64,000 nucleotides of DNA from Magnaporthiopsis rhizophila (taxonomy: Eukaryota; Ascomycota; Sordariomycetes; Magnaporthales; Magnaporthaceae), in NCBI GenBank assembly GCA_003049465.1, contig PYSS01000067.1, positions 124,001 through 188,000 on the forward strand. Direction: 5' to 3'. This document shows, one piece after another, positions 31,881 through 42,989 of the stretch (its first letter is position 1; each line of letters opens with the position of its first letter). The notes below the pieces were generated by a model. The model saw only the letters and a program-made list of their open reading frames with translations, had not been told where the DNA came from and ran no database searches. Made by a program: the position numbers and the translations under genes.

Positions 31881-32597
31881 GGTTAGTCCTAGGTAGCCAA
31901 CTGGTGATCGGGTGGTGTGGTCGGGGAGGGTTCGTCGATAAGTCCTGTTGAAAGGATGCTCCCGTAAGCGAGCGGGTGTCTGATATTTAGTGAGATTTCA
32001 TTTTTCTGCAGCCTGGAGAGATGCCCTTCCGAACCCTCAGCGCAGGTCGCCTGCCAATACCAAATTGGTATAGCGCAGCTGCATCGCTGACGCTCAGCCT
32101 GACGAAGGATGAGCTATGCACCGCCTACGCACTTAACTTGTGGCTGGTGGGCGATTTGGAATGGTCGTCTGCGGGCGGCCTCAAACAAGCCTCGCCCTTA
32201 GGCGGGTGTGATTTCGGCGCGCGGCTCTCGATCGCTGACAAGATCGCGAGTCTTGGCGTAAAGAGTCTGGGGATAGATCCGCGACGCCCCGACACATTGG
32301 TTCACACGGCTCGGCGACCGGGGATTGGGGCTGATAAAGGATTTCGGAGGATCTCACCCGTTAGGCAGCCATCATCTGCGAGCACGATCTGCACCCAGGG
32401 TCTAGGAGGCGCCCTACCACCCCTTCCGCCTTGCCGCCGCAATCACAAAACATCTGCGAATAAAAAAAGGGCAGAAAGCCCCTGGCTGTGGCGGAGCGGA
32501 GGGAGTGGGAGGAACACTATCTCTTCGCGAGGGAATATCTGCATCGCCGCCAGATCTAAGCAGCTCAAAGATGTGGATTTCGCTACCTTGAGGTGGC
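31881..32597. other. Intergenic, no convincing gene
   Basis: About 720 nt between the HET-related gene start and the end of the SDR gene, both on the minus strand. A plus-strand frame spans most of it but has no family signature and overlaps the SDR on the opposite strand. Confidence 0.5.
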
Positions 32598-33493
32598 TCA
32601 TTCCGCATATCGGACGAGCTGGCGACCCGTTGGTGGGAACATGCTCGCGTACCATATCTGAATCTCTCCAGTGTAAAGAACCATCTTCCCTCCGAACTTG
32701 GACTTCGAGTCCGGATCGTTCAGGACCACAAACATGCCGTCGCAAGACTCCTCGACCGTCGTGGGCGGCCTCCCCACCCCCCCAGACCTCAGCCGCATAG
32801 TCGCCCATGTCGGTTTGGACAAAGCCCGGGTCGATGACGGGGCAGCTCAGCCACTCGTCCTCGTTGTTGATGCGCACGGCGTACCAGTGCGCCGCGGCCT
32901 TGGAGGCGCCGTAGACGCCACTGGGCACGAGCGGCTGGCGGTCCATCGTCCCGGCGACCGAGCCCATGATGGCGAAGACGGGCGTCCTGGGCCGCGACAG
33001 CTCCCACGCCCTCTCGAGCAGCGGGCGCGTGGCCTGGTACAGCGACACGATGCTCACCACGTTGACGGTGTAGTGCTCCAGGATGGAGTCGGGCCTGACG
33101 TCCTTGACGAGGGGGAACTCCTCGGAGATGGCGGCGTTGGCGATGACCATGTCCAGGTGGTCGATCCCGTGGTCGGCCTTGAGGGACTCGACGGCATCAA
33201 AGGGCGACTGCTCAACAGCCGCGTCGTAGTCTACCACGACTAGCTTGGTGCCTTGCCCCCTGGGCGCGGAGGAGAGGCGCGCGGTTCTCGCTTCCGAGGG
33301 GTTCCGTATCGCCGCGATGACGATCTGGTAGTAGTGATGGCAGATGGTCATGAACTTCTTTTGTCACAGACCGACGTGTCTGCCAGAGCCGTGCCTGCAG
33401 ATTCACGTGGTTAGGCTCCGCGAGATATCGCAAAGCGAGCTCGACTCCTAGCCCTCTGTTCGCACCAGTGATCAGGACAACTTTAGGGGCCAT
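32598..33493 (-). CDS. Short-chain dehydrogenase/reductase, frameshifted at a G7 tract
   Basis: Exon 1 is 33493-33407 and exon 2 starts at 33324 (82-nt intron, phase 0). The protein starts MAPKVVLITGANRGLG, the NAD(P)-binding TGxxxGxG motif. It continues with VIAAIRNP, DMVIANAAISEE (the NAG-type motif), IMGSVAGTM (catalytic Ser region), GVYGASKAA (YxxxK) and VIDPGFVQTDMG. This is a classical SDR of about 250 aa, similar in layout to fungal carbonyl or ketoreductases. The frame then breaks at a run of seven G (plus-strand C7, 32777-32783). With six G the protein would continue into PPTTVEESCDGM and end at 32598, as the family should. As written it runs on in the wrong frame to 32443. The catalytic core is upstream and intact. 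Either a homopolymer sequencing error or a real frameshift that removes the substrate-loop and C-terminal part. Confidence 0.75.
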
Positions 33494-35646
33494 GGTGACG
33501 GGCTATCTGACGATGTTGTGGTTGGCGGATGTGGCGCCTGTGACGTTCAGAATGGCCTTACCACTCGAAAACAGTAGGAAAGGACTCTGCCTTGCTACTG
33601 GAAGGGAAGCATATCTAAACGCAGGTCAGCAGGAGCCTGTAAGTAGACGGAACCTCTCTCGGAGTCCCGGGCGTCAGCATGGATCCCCAAAAAATGTAGC
33701 GTAGCCCCGCATCACTCAACACTACCGCCGCGGCCGCAGAGGTAAGCATACGCAGTACCCTTGTCTCAGCCATTGGCCAATCCATCCCCCAACATGACGG
33801 GAACCTCGACGTCAAGGTCGCCTTTTCGATATTGGAATGTCGGAAACCCCAACGCTTTCGTGAACCCCGGGTACAAAGAAAAAGGCCCCACAACAAACAA
33901 GTCGTCCTCGACGCAAATGCAGAAAAAAGGCCACGAACTACGCTAACGACATCGGAGGCCCCGGTCTAGCAAATATGGGAATCCTCAAGTTCGCCCTGCT
34001 CCCAGACGTCCGAGATGATCCACCCATTTTCGTCTGGCACGATATGTAATTGATGCGTCTTGGGTTTGCTATACAAAATTCATGGCTAGACCACGGAAAC
34101 CGTCGGTGTCCTCGGATCCCCTTTGTTCAAAGATTGCGACAAAGGACGCAGGCAGGAAGGAAGTCTCGCATTCACCACGCCGTGGATGCCACGAAGTAGG
34201 TGTTCCCAACCTCGTATGTTCTGAATGTGGTAAATTCATATTCCCCGATCACTTCCCCTTCCCGCCAACCCAATCCCGCCATCGACGTTCCGATAATTCC
34301 TGACCCCGCGCCGTATATGTTGCAGTTAATAATCCTGCCCCTGACCTCCCTGCGGAGGTGTGCCGGGAGGGTAAGGTGCGGCGTTTGCCCCGAGTGTGCT
34401 TCCTCTTCCTTTCCAACACACGGATACCGAAAACCCTCGTATTGCTTATCTGGTTGACGTTGCCGTATAGCATATAGCATCTTACGTACTCGGCAGCTGT
34501 TGGCAGCAATATTCTGGCCATTTTGTTCTACTACATATGTTCAGTGTCAGCGAGCAAACCTGTCGTAGTAATTCCCCTGTGGCGTTCTTACGAGGTTGGC
34601 AGGAATTGGTGAACTTGCTCCGAGGTTCGGGAGTGTGAGAGCGCGGCGGTGCCTGCCTACCCTCCTCTCTATTCTACGGCTGTTCCTGAACGCTGTCCGG
34701 ACCTGAAGCCCTCTTTTAACACTCCTGGGAAACAGGATACTATCCTCGGCAGTCGGTTTGGCAAAGGCTTGAACGACGCCTGGGAAAGAATGATTACTAT
34801 GGATTTAAGCATATATAAAAATCCTTTTTCCATATCTTATATGCTGCGGGCAAGATGCAGTGACGCGGATGCTCAGTGGGTTGGCGATGGACGACGCGTC
34901 GACCTCGACCGCCGCAGGCTCATCGGAAGGATGGAGCACCGGCACGCAAGACGGCGGGCTCGACAAGGGAACACAAACAACCGTATGCGCGGCGAGCTCT
35001 CAGGAAGCGAGAAGACGCGACAAGCAGAACGATTCAAGGCATCCAGCAAACGGCCTCCCCACTCGCGTAGAGCAAAGCCAACGGCCTGCGGGATTTGGCA
35101 TTGGTCTGGGTGACTGAGGGCGCCGCTAGATAGTGTGGAAAGGGCTGAAGCAACAACCCGCAGCAGCCCGAAAGTGGAAAAGAAAGAACAGCCGGCAAGA
35201 GAAAACAGAAGACATTGCAACCGGCGAGACGGGACATATGAAACTACCAATCCCCGTTTTGTCCGCACGGAAAGCACGCCGGGACGGCGCGCAGCATTCC
35301 CGTTCCAGCAGGCCCGCCCTCGTACACGGCAAAACGCCGGATCCATTGTGGAGGCGGCACAATGAGCATGGACTGCAATCCAGTCTGTCGTCTACAGTAC
35401 GCGGACCAAAGGATCCGAGGCGGCAGGAAGCTCAGCGCCACCGACGACGATATTAGGGAGGTTCCGCGAATGCGAGCCCCCATATGTTTGTTGTTCCTTT
35501 CCGCGGCGCCCGGATCGCGTGGCTGCCCGGGCAGTGAGCTGTGCGGGGAACGCCCGGGCGGGCTCGGCGGCTAGGCCTCGCTTGCTGCTGCTTTTGCAGG
35601 TGGGAACTCTGATGCTACAGTCTCGTATCGAGGATCTGATATCGAC

Positions 35647-35664
35647 AAAAAAAAAAAAAAAAAA
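35647..35664. repeat. Poly-A tract (18)
   Basis: Eighteen consecutive A, followed by a purine-rich GA/AAG stretch to about 35700. Intergenic. Confidence 0.85.
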
Positions 35665-36950
35665 GAGGAGAACGAAGAAAAGAAGAAGAAGAAAAAGAAA
35701 AATACGGCAGGAATATTCAGGCGAGTAATCGCCGACGCAGATGCAGTCCCCCGGGATGTGTATCCGCCGCGCGCGGGCCGTCTCGTGTGCCACGTCTTTT
35801 ATCGGCACCCAAAGCTTGGCGGGAGGCAAGCGGCGAGTCAAGTCCGTGCGTGGGTCGGAGCAAAAATCACGCAGTTGTGCAGGGATAGATCGATCCGCCC
35901 AAGGGAGAGCCTCTCAACAGGCCTTGTGTGCATGGCGTTCCTCCGATCTCGCTGTGGGTCCCGGAGGGCCCCGCGGGTTCCGGAAGATCTTGAGGCCTTC
36001 CGTGACAGACTGAGCGCACGCGCAAACAGATGCTATTCCAATAAAAAAAAACCCTTGTGTTTTGTTTTAACAATTTAAATTTAAACTCACTCTCCACAAC
36101 CATCTGCCGGCCGAGATTGAGATTTAAACTTGTTTGGTTGCTCGGTGGGCCACCGTCGCGCTACATATGCACACTACCTGGTTTATGCCGGCAAGGAAGC
36201 AAGCACCTCGCCCGTAGACGGGCGGGACGGCACGTTTGCCTCTTGGCGAGGAGGCGCAGCGAACATGGCTGCTGGGCAGAGCAGTTGTGGAAGTGGCAGG
36301 GTGCACCAAAATGGACAAAAGTCGTCGAAGCGGCCAAAGCGGCAACGTCTAAGCGGGCATAGGGCGAGCGTGCTAATCTTTATCTAGGGAGGTAGCCAGA
36401 TTAATGATCCCATTTTGGCCTTGCTGCATGTGGGCGTACCCCGGCCAGAAAAAGAAAAGTGGCATATCAAAAGGAGAGTAACCTGAGCCAAGGGATTCAT
36501 TCCACCACGACCTTGTCGATTTCGGGGAACTGATAATAAAAAAGTAGATAACTGAACAAGTAAAAGCTACAAATATTTTTTTTAACGATTTATTTTATAT
36601 TTATTCAACGTCGAAATGTGGACATTCTTTTAATAGTTTGTTTGTGGCTGCCGATGTTCCTGGGAAGAGAAGTTCGGGCGGTAGGGCACTCTTCTGCCCG
36701 CCCATAGCAGGCCGGGATGATGTGACCCTCAGGGTGGGAGTGGAGTGCTTAATTCAGACGACCCACATACCGTCCATCGCATGGATCCTTCCCGACCACC
36801 TGGTCAGCAGCGTTGCCAGGCCCGGCATTACAGGGAGATCACATGGGTTGAGGATCACCAGACGGCAGTTCTGTCGTCCCTGGCCGTTGGCTGATCTTGG
36901 CTGCCATTTTCCCGACCGTCGCCTATCGGCAGTTGCGCTAGGGCAGGGAG

Positions 36951-36952
<2 letters not shown>

Positions 36953-36981
<29 letters not shown>
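36953..36981. repeat. Poly-A tract (29)
   Basis: Twenty-nine consecutive A in intergenic DNA downstream of the laccase gene. No target-site duplication or element body was seen beside it that would mark a retroposed sequence. Confidence 0.85.
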
Positions 36982-36983
<2 letters not shown>

Positions 36984-37406
36984 AGTCAGGTTCACGAATC
37001 ATCACACGGCAAAAGCAAAGGCAATAATGAACATGACTTGATATTTCGACAGAAGAGTACAAGGAAAAACCCAAGTCCCAACGTGACATCCAAAGCCATA
37101 AAACCTATCCAACACATATAACCTGTTTTTTCCTCCCTTCCCACTCCCCAAGCAAAATCCGACTCGCACCTGGTGTTGGTCTAATCCCTGCCCCGATAGC
37201 ATCTGATTCAGGGGGACGATCGATGAAAATGCAACCCGGCTACTCCATATTTGCTTGTTTCTTAATTCCAAAGGTCGTGACAAGGGGAAAAAAAAATGAA
37301 AAGAAAAGGGAGGGAAAAAAATAAATAAATAATATGTCGTTGCTGTTATACTTTTTTTTTTTGCAAGGGTTTGCTGAGGCTAGCCTACCTTTTTTTTTTT
37401 TTTTTA

Positions 37407-39143
37407 TTAGATGCCCGAGTCCTCGAGCTTGATATTGTGCTTTCCAACGAAGCCCCTCCAAGGATCGCAGGTGCGCTCGAGCTCGTTGGCGTTGATGAGA
37501 TTCTTGGACTCGATCTCGTCGCGGCGCACGATGAACTGCATGGCGAAACCCTGGGCCGTGTGCCAGCCGATGTGGCAGTGCATCAGCCAGGCGCCCGGGT
37601 TGTCCGTGTAGATGGCCAGGACCAGGTGGCCGGCCGCGGGCAATATGGCCGTGTCGCGGCGCATGGGGTTGTCCAGGCGCAGCGGGGTGACGCCGGGCTT
37701 GTAGTGACCGGGGCCCTGGGCCAGGACCGAGTAGTCGAAGCCGTGCAGGTGGATGGGGTGGGCGACGGCAAAGTCAGTCTGGATGATGACGTAGGCCCAC
37801 CTGTCGGCCTCGGGCAGTTCCATGACGGCGTTGCTGCGCGCAAAGGCCGTCGTCTGGTTCTCCGCCAGCTGTCTGAGGGTCGGGTTGGACCAGTCGACCT
37901 CCATGGTGGTGGAGTTGAGGAACCAGCGGAACAGGTTCTTGGCGTTGAGGCCCGCCGTAGCCACCTTGAGCCCCTCCCAGGCGGGCTCGTCGACCTTCTT
38001 GACGATGATGGGCTTCATGGCGGCCTGGGGCTGGTCCTCGCACGCGTCGACGTAGGTGTGGCCCGTAGTCTTGGGCACGCCCTTGCTGTCGCCGTAGTGG
38101 ATGATGCCGCGGACGTTGGACGCCATCTCGACCTCGCCGCACGCGCTCTGCGGGATGGCGCGGAACCAAAAGTCCGAGGCCACGGCGGCCTGGTCGGCCT
38201 TGACAATGACGTCGTAGCGCTGGCCCATGCCGATGTTGACCATGGTGGCCTCGTACGGCTCGATGGGGATGAAGTCGGCCGCGATGACGGTCATGGTGTG
38301 GTTGTCGATGCCGAACTTGAAGTAGTTGTCGATGGCCGAATTGACGATGCGCATGCGGTACGACTTTCCGGGCTCGAACTTGGTCTCCCAGCGCTTGCCC
38401 GTCTGGTTGCCCTCGGGGCCGTACACGTTCATGCCGTTGATCAGCGCGTTCTCGAGCTTGGGCGGGCCCTGCGTCTCGGCCTGGTGCCAGAGCTCGTCGA
38501 CCGTCTTGTGGCCCCAGTCGGTGAGCATGACGATGCCGACGTCCTCGTCGTAGTTGGCGCTGGCGGGGCCGTTGATGATGATGCCGCCGAAGACGCCCTG
38601 CCACGCCTGCAGCGCAAAGTGCGAGTGGTACCACGAGGAGCCGTAGTTGGTGGCCTTCCACTTGTACGTGAAGGTCTCGCCCGGCACAGAGGGGCACTGT
38701 GTGATGGACGTGACACCATCGCTCATGATGGTGCCCTTTTGGTGCAGGCCGTGCCAGTGGAAGCTGGTGCCGTTGATGCTCTTGGTAAGCTTGTTGGTGA
38801 CGTGCACGACGACGTCGTCACCCCAGTCGACCACGAGGGTCGGGCCCGGAATTGTGCCGTTGACGGTCTGGGCGTAGCGTGGCACGCCGTCGGGCGAGAC
38901 GGTGACCTCGTCCGTGAGCTCCAGCCAGAACTCCTTGGTGACGCCCGTGTTAGGGTGCTTGCCAGTGTAGTAGTCGCTGTGAATGTCGAAGTCACACCAC
39001 TTGCTGCGAGTGGTGGGGGTGTTGCCTGCGCAAGCCGCTGCTCGTGGCTGGATCCAGGACTCTGCGGTCTGCTGCAGCTCCACGATGGGAGATGCGAGGC
39101 CGAGAGCGGCAAGAGTTAGGAGTATGAGCGAATGGCGAGCCAT
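37407..39143 (-). CDS. Secreted laccase (multicopper oxidase)
   Basis: A single exon of 578 aa. A signal peptide (MARHSLILLTLAALGLAS) is followed by three cupredoxin domains. All four copper-binding motifs are present: HWHG (129-132), WYHSH (171-175), HPIHLHG (462-468) and HCHIGWHTAQGF (522-533). The C-terminus ends LEDSGI, close to the DSGL/V-type plug of ascomycete laccases. Several NxS/T sites are present (NGT, NQT, NHT, NST). Laccases oxidise phenols and reduce oxygen to water outside the cell, with roles in pigment, lignin and phenolic detoxification. The residue ten after the T1 copper Cys is Phe (533), whereas many ascomycete laccases carry Leu there; Phe is associated with higher redox potential in basidiomycete enzymes. 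The absence of introns is unusual for a fungal laccase gene of this size but not unique. Not adjacent to any recognisable melanin cluster. Confidence 0.95.
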   Translation of the reverse strand: MARHSLILLTLAALGLASPIVELQQTAESWIQPRAAACAGNTPTTRSKWCDFDIHSDYYTGKHPNTGVTKEFWLELTDEVTVSPDGVPRYAQTVNGTIPGPTLVVDWGDDVVVHVTNKLTKSINGTSFHWHGLHQKGTIMSDGVTSITQCPSVPGETFTYKWKATNYGSSWYHSHFALQAWQGVFGGIIINGPASANYDEDVGIVMLTDWGHKTVDELWHQAETQGPPKLENALINGMNVYGPEGNQTGKRWETKFEPGKSYRMRIVNSAIDNYFKFGIDNHTMTVIAADFIPIEPYEATMVNIGMGQRYDVIVKADQAAVASDFWFRAIPQSACGEVEMASNVRGIIHYGDSKGVPKTTGHTYVDACEDQPQAAMKPIIVKKVDEPAWEGLKVATAGLNAKNLFRWFLNSTTMEVDWSNPTLRQLAENQTTAFARSNAVMELPEADRWAYVIIQTDFAVAHPIHLHGFDYSVLAQGPGHYKPGVTPLRLDNPMRRDTAILPAAGHLVLAIYTDNPGAWLMHCHIGWHTAQGFAMQFIVRRDEIESKNLINANELERTCDPWRGFVGKHNIKLEDSGI

Positions 39144-42078
39144 CTCGAAAATACGGATGGCTGATGAGTGTAAGAAAAAAACAAAAAGAGTGTAAATATG
39201 GTGGTGGGTCCGGAGAGAACGAGTGTCGGGGATTCAGGGGCACAGAGAAGGGTGCGAGGCCTGGTGAGGAGAGAGACATTCCCAGCATCGAAAGGCGCAT
39301 CAACGCATCTTTATATATCGTCCATGGCCGCCTGCCTATTCCCGCATCGTGACGCGACAGCCGCGAGCATATGGCAGCGTGCGCATCCATCACAAGGAGC
39401 CTCCTCTCAGCCCTCCGGACCTGGCCATGCCGCCGCCAACCCCCTATCGCTGGCATGTGTGGTGTTTCCACAAATCCAAAGGAGAGGAGGAGTCCAATGC
39501 TCTCAGACCTCCCCGTGATACCACGAACCCACGAGCCCACCACATCTGAAGTCGTCCCCTGTACCGGCTGACTCGAAAATGGCCGAACCCAGTGCGTTGG
39601 AATTTTCGCAGGGGAGACCTAGGGCGTCTGCAATCCACTTGTCTCGCAGGCGTCCGTCCGTCCGAACAGGCAGCGCTTGCGCGGCTAATCATGCCCTCTA
39701 CTCTCGGATAAACGAAGGCAGAGCCCTCAAGGCTGATATGGGGTGGGGGTTCTGGGCTATGGACTTTTGAGGGTGTATTAGCTTGCAGGCACAGAAGGCA
39801 CACGTTCAGTTATTCCCTTCCCCAGTACGGCAAAAGTACAAAATTGGGGAAATCCGCAAAGTTGGCGACTGCGTCCCAGGCGTATCGCCGAGCTTCGGCT
39901 AGGGCATCTTCGGTATGCCGCTCGCCGTAGGGCGAGAGGACGCATATAGAAGAACGCTTGGCGGCCGATATACGACAATCACCGGACCCCGTCTCCGTCC
40001 CCGCCCGCCACCCCATCTCGTGCCATTATCATCGCGACCCCTCCCGGGGAGCAAGGATGCACCGATGGAATTGTAGGGTAGGGAGGTATTGAGCCATGTG
40101 CGGCCTTCTCCTTTGACTTTTTTGCACACTGTCTCGCGTTGACCCTGGCGGATCCGGGACATGGACGCGTCTCGGTACGTCTCCTGGCGCGGCCGAGGGC
40201 TAGAAGAGCAAGATCAAGGCGGTGATTCGGGGCTGCTGCACGCTTGGACCTTGGCAACGTGCCGGCGGCTGGCGGGAGGGATGATACGACAAAAATGGAT
40301 AGGCGGCGCGAGGCGGCGGACTCCGCGGTGATGCCTCTCGTTTTGGACGTGAAGGTTTGGGAACGTTGGCATTTTTTTGGAATGTTCAGATCAAGCGAGA
40401 TAGCTGTACGGCAGGACCAGGTTGGTCGAGCTGGCGGATAAGGCATAAAAATATCAGGATAACAGACGTTTAGCCCGCTCAGTAGGCTCAGCCGCCTGGT
40501 TGACCCTTGAGCTAGAGTGGGGGGCTTCTTTGCGTCGTCCGAACCTTCAAGGCCGGGGACTGCGGAAGAAGTGCGGAAGAAGAAATAGGCGGGAGGGGAA
40601 TGACGGAGTAGCACACAACTGACTGACGGTGACGCGGTTGACTTGGCCACATCTGGAGCCTTTTTGGGAAGCCGGTGAGGATACGTCGGCGGCTCGAGGG
40701 TGAAAGAAGCAAAACACCCCGAAAAAAAATCATGGATGGAGTCAATCGCCATCGCCATCTCCATCGATTTTGGGGCATGGTGGGTCCCCTGCCTGGGCGG
40801 AAGCCCTTCCGTAGCCAATGGGATGACCTGCTGCCCTGAGTCGCTGCGGCCCGCAGTGGGGACTCCCTTTTCGTCTGGGCAGGCAAAGATCCGCACCCCA
40901 GCGCACGTTCCCACTTCTCGACGTCCTAGCTTCCAGTCCAACAGCACCTTCGCGATAAATACCGTCTTTGATCACGGACTGGGGCTGCACAGCACGTGCG
41001 TTCGCAGCTCTTGGCGGGCTCCAGCTACATTATATGCCGGGTGTGGCATATGCCGTGTCGGTGTTTATGCTTAGCGTGCGGGGCCTGTCCATTACCGCGA
41101 GCGTCCAACCGTACGATCCTCTTCTTGCTTTCTGAGCCCCCTTATTTCCCGTCCGGGCCCTGGCACAACAAACGCCCACGCGCCTACACCCTCTTGCTGC
41201 CCATGACTAGTGCTCTGCAGATCTAGAGGGGCCTGGAGAGCGCAGCGGCCCCGTCGTGAGCCTCATAGGATTTAATATATCGGGCCGGAATGTCACGTCG
41301 AAATCGTCTCCGCTGTCCACCACTGCCCCCGACTCGGGCGCTTTGGTCACATGAAAGCGACGGCAGCGACATGGTCAACCCCAAGGACTCGGTGGTCTCT
41401 GCCCCCGGCAGGCAAGGCGGAGACCTAGGTGGAGCCTCATAACTGCTGTCGATAACTGCCGATATTCCGGCGGGCTCGCGATGGGGTCCGTCCTCTCCCT
41501 CTCACCAGGCCATGGGACCCGTAGAAACCCCGACCAAGCGCACTGTCGCCCAGGCCTTCTCTCTCCACTCTTTGTATCTCAGGATAGCTACCTGGGCTCA
41601 CGGGCCCTTGGTACGGCGGAACCACCGGATACGGGCAGCCGGCCACCTGCGTGTGTGCGGCGCCCACCATCCGCCGATAATCGCACAAGACGGCCGCACT
41701 ATATCTGAGAATGACAATGGCTGCCAAGGATTCAAGTGCGAGGAGGCGCGTGCGCCGATTTACTTCCGATATCCATCTCGCACCCGGCCAGGCTCCTATT
41801 CAGGGGCAATGTCGGCGGTGGTGTCCTAACCTCGAGAAAGATAAAGGCACCGGGCAGGACGTTCCACCCGTCCCGTCCTGCTCCCTTCTCCTCCCCTCCC
41901 TTGCCTTAGCAGCGAAGTTCCCTCACAATCCACCGAAGTTCTGCCCTGACCACGCTCTTTCTCAGCCAACAAACTCTTGTTCGCTTAGACGACAAGCACC
42001 ACTCTCGTTCCCCTACAGACTTTCGCTTTTTCGCACCACTAGCCCACCTAGACACCCCATCACCACAAATCTTTCAAC
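39144..42078. other. Divergent intergenic region
   Basis: About 2.9 kb holding the laccase promoter (TATA at 39309-39317) and the promoter of the plus-strand secreted-protein gene. That second promoter ends in a long pyrimidine-rich leader (about 41870-42070), typical of strongly expressed fungal genes. A 322-codon open frame on the minus strand (39979-40947) is low in coding character and I treat it as chance. Confidence 0.5.
39309..39317 (-). promoter_or_regulatory. TATA box of the laccase gene
   Basis: The minus strand reads TATATAAAG, about 170 nt upstream of the ATG at 39143, giving a predicted leader of about 130-140 nt. Confidence 0.6.
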
Positions 42079-42989
42079 ATGATGGACATTCTCCCCGTCG
42101 TCGCCAGCGCCATGTCGCTGTTCTCAGTCGTCTCCGGTTTGGCTCTGGCTCAGCTCCCTGACGGGCAGAACTTCGACCTGTTTGCCTATGGAGGCGGCCT
42201 AGGCGGCGTCAGGCTGTGCGCCAAGAAAGATGGTACGTTTCCTGGAGAAGGCGCAGCTCCCTTGTGTAGATCAAACTGACGATATGTCCCGTGTTCCACT
42301 TTTTTTTTTGCAGGCGCCGCGTACCTGGTTGACACCACCAAGGTTGATATCGCCAAGGCAGGGGTCGAGCCTGTCCAGTGTACGTTGCAGAACCATGAAC
42401 ATGCCTCGTGGCATCGCCACAAGTTTTCCATCCCAGCTTCCGAACACTGGCCCACATCACCGTGGATACAAGCATTCAACCTCCTTTCCTCCAGCCAAAC
42501 GGTGCCCCCACACGGCGTCATGTCCCCCAAACCTAATTGCGAACCCAGAATATAAACTCCGACGCGAAACCCGGAAACTCTCGCGGCTAACTCCCCACTC
42601 CCTTTTTTCCCGCAGTCACCAAGCAAGGCAGCTCCTGGCTGGCTACGACCGACGGCGCCAACGGCGGTGTCAAGCTCAACATGGCCCAGTTCTTCGTGCC
42701 CCGCCCCAACGCCGCCTCGAAGTCCGTCGGCTTCCTCCCCGTTGACGCGGACCCGGCAAAGGTCGGCCAGGCCGAGACCAAAGGCTTCGAGTTCTACGGC
42801 AAGCTAGCGCTGCACGTCGACCGGGAATCGGGTGCCCTCCAGACGTCATTCTATGCCCAGCCCACCGATGAAGAGGGTGTCAAGGCCCTCGTCTGGAACG
42901 CCACCAACGACAAGGGCGTCAAGAACAACCAGGTCGAGCTCCGGACCGTCCCGCCCTCGTCCGGCCCCGCCATCGCCGCCTCTGCGTAA
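42079..42989 (+). CDS. Secreted protein of unknown function, 197 aa
   Basis: The three-exon model is 42079-42232, 42314-42379 and 42616-42989, with phases 1/2 matched at both junctions; introns are 81 and 236 nt. A signal peptide (MMDILPVVASAMSLFSVVSGLALA) is followed by a beta-rich domain: DGQNFDLFAYGGGLGGVRLC, then AAYLVDTTKVD, SSWLATTDGANGG, FEFYGKLALHVDRESG and SFYAQPTDEEGVKALVWN. There is only one Cys after the signal peptide. The pattern suggests a small secreted beta-sandwich or jelly-roll protein seen across filamentous ascomycetes, but I cannot name it. The second intron is long for this genome and could hide a small exon, but the join QFTKQGSSW reads well. The pyrimidine-rich leader suggests high expression. 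Confidence 0.8.

Larger units (their letters stand above)
33494..37406. other. Long gene-poor intergenic region
   Basis: About 3.9 kb between the SDR and the laccase with no convincing gene. A 102-codon minus-strand frame (34172-34480) ending YEVGNTYFVASTAW is the best candidate, but it has no family and overlaps another open frame. Homopolymers of A occur at 35647-35664 and 36953-36981, and an AT-rich patch spans 36535-36610. The 3' untranslated region of the laccase reaches in from the right. Confidence 0.5.

Noticed and set aside
34172..34521. Two overlapping minus-strand frames as a small gene
   Set aside because: Neither frame has a recognisable family, and the surrounding 3.9 kb shows no splice structure or codon bias. 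Too weak to annotate as a gene.
36953..36981. Poly-A tract as the tail of a retroposed element
   Set aside because: No element body, open frame or flanking duplication is visible next to it; similar bare homopolymers occur elsewhere in the window.
37371..39119. 582-codon plus-strand frame opposite the laccase
   Set aside because: Shadow of the laccase coding strand; it has no family motifs, while the minus strand has all four copper sites.
39979..40947. 322-codon open frame on the minus strand between the laccase and the next gene
   Set aside because: Composition is Arg/Ser/Pro-rich without domain signature, it has no fungal-like codon bias, and it lies in what should be promoter DNA. Long chance frames are common in this GC range.
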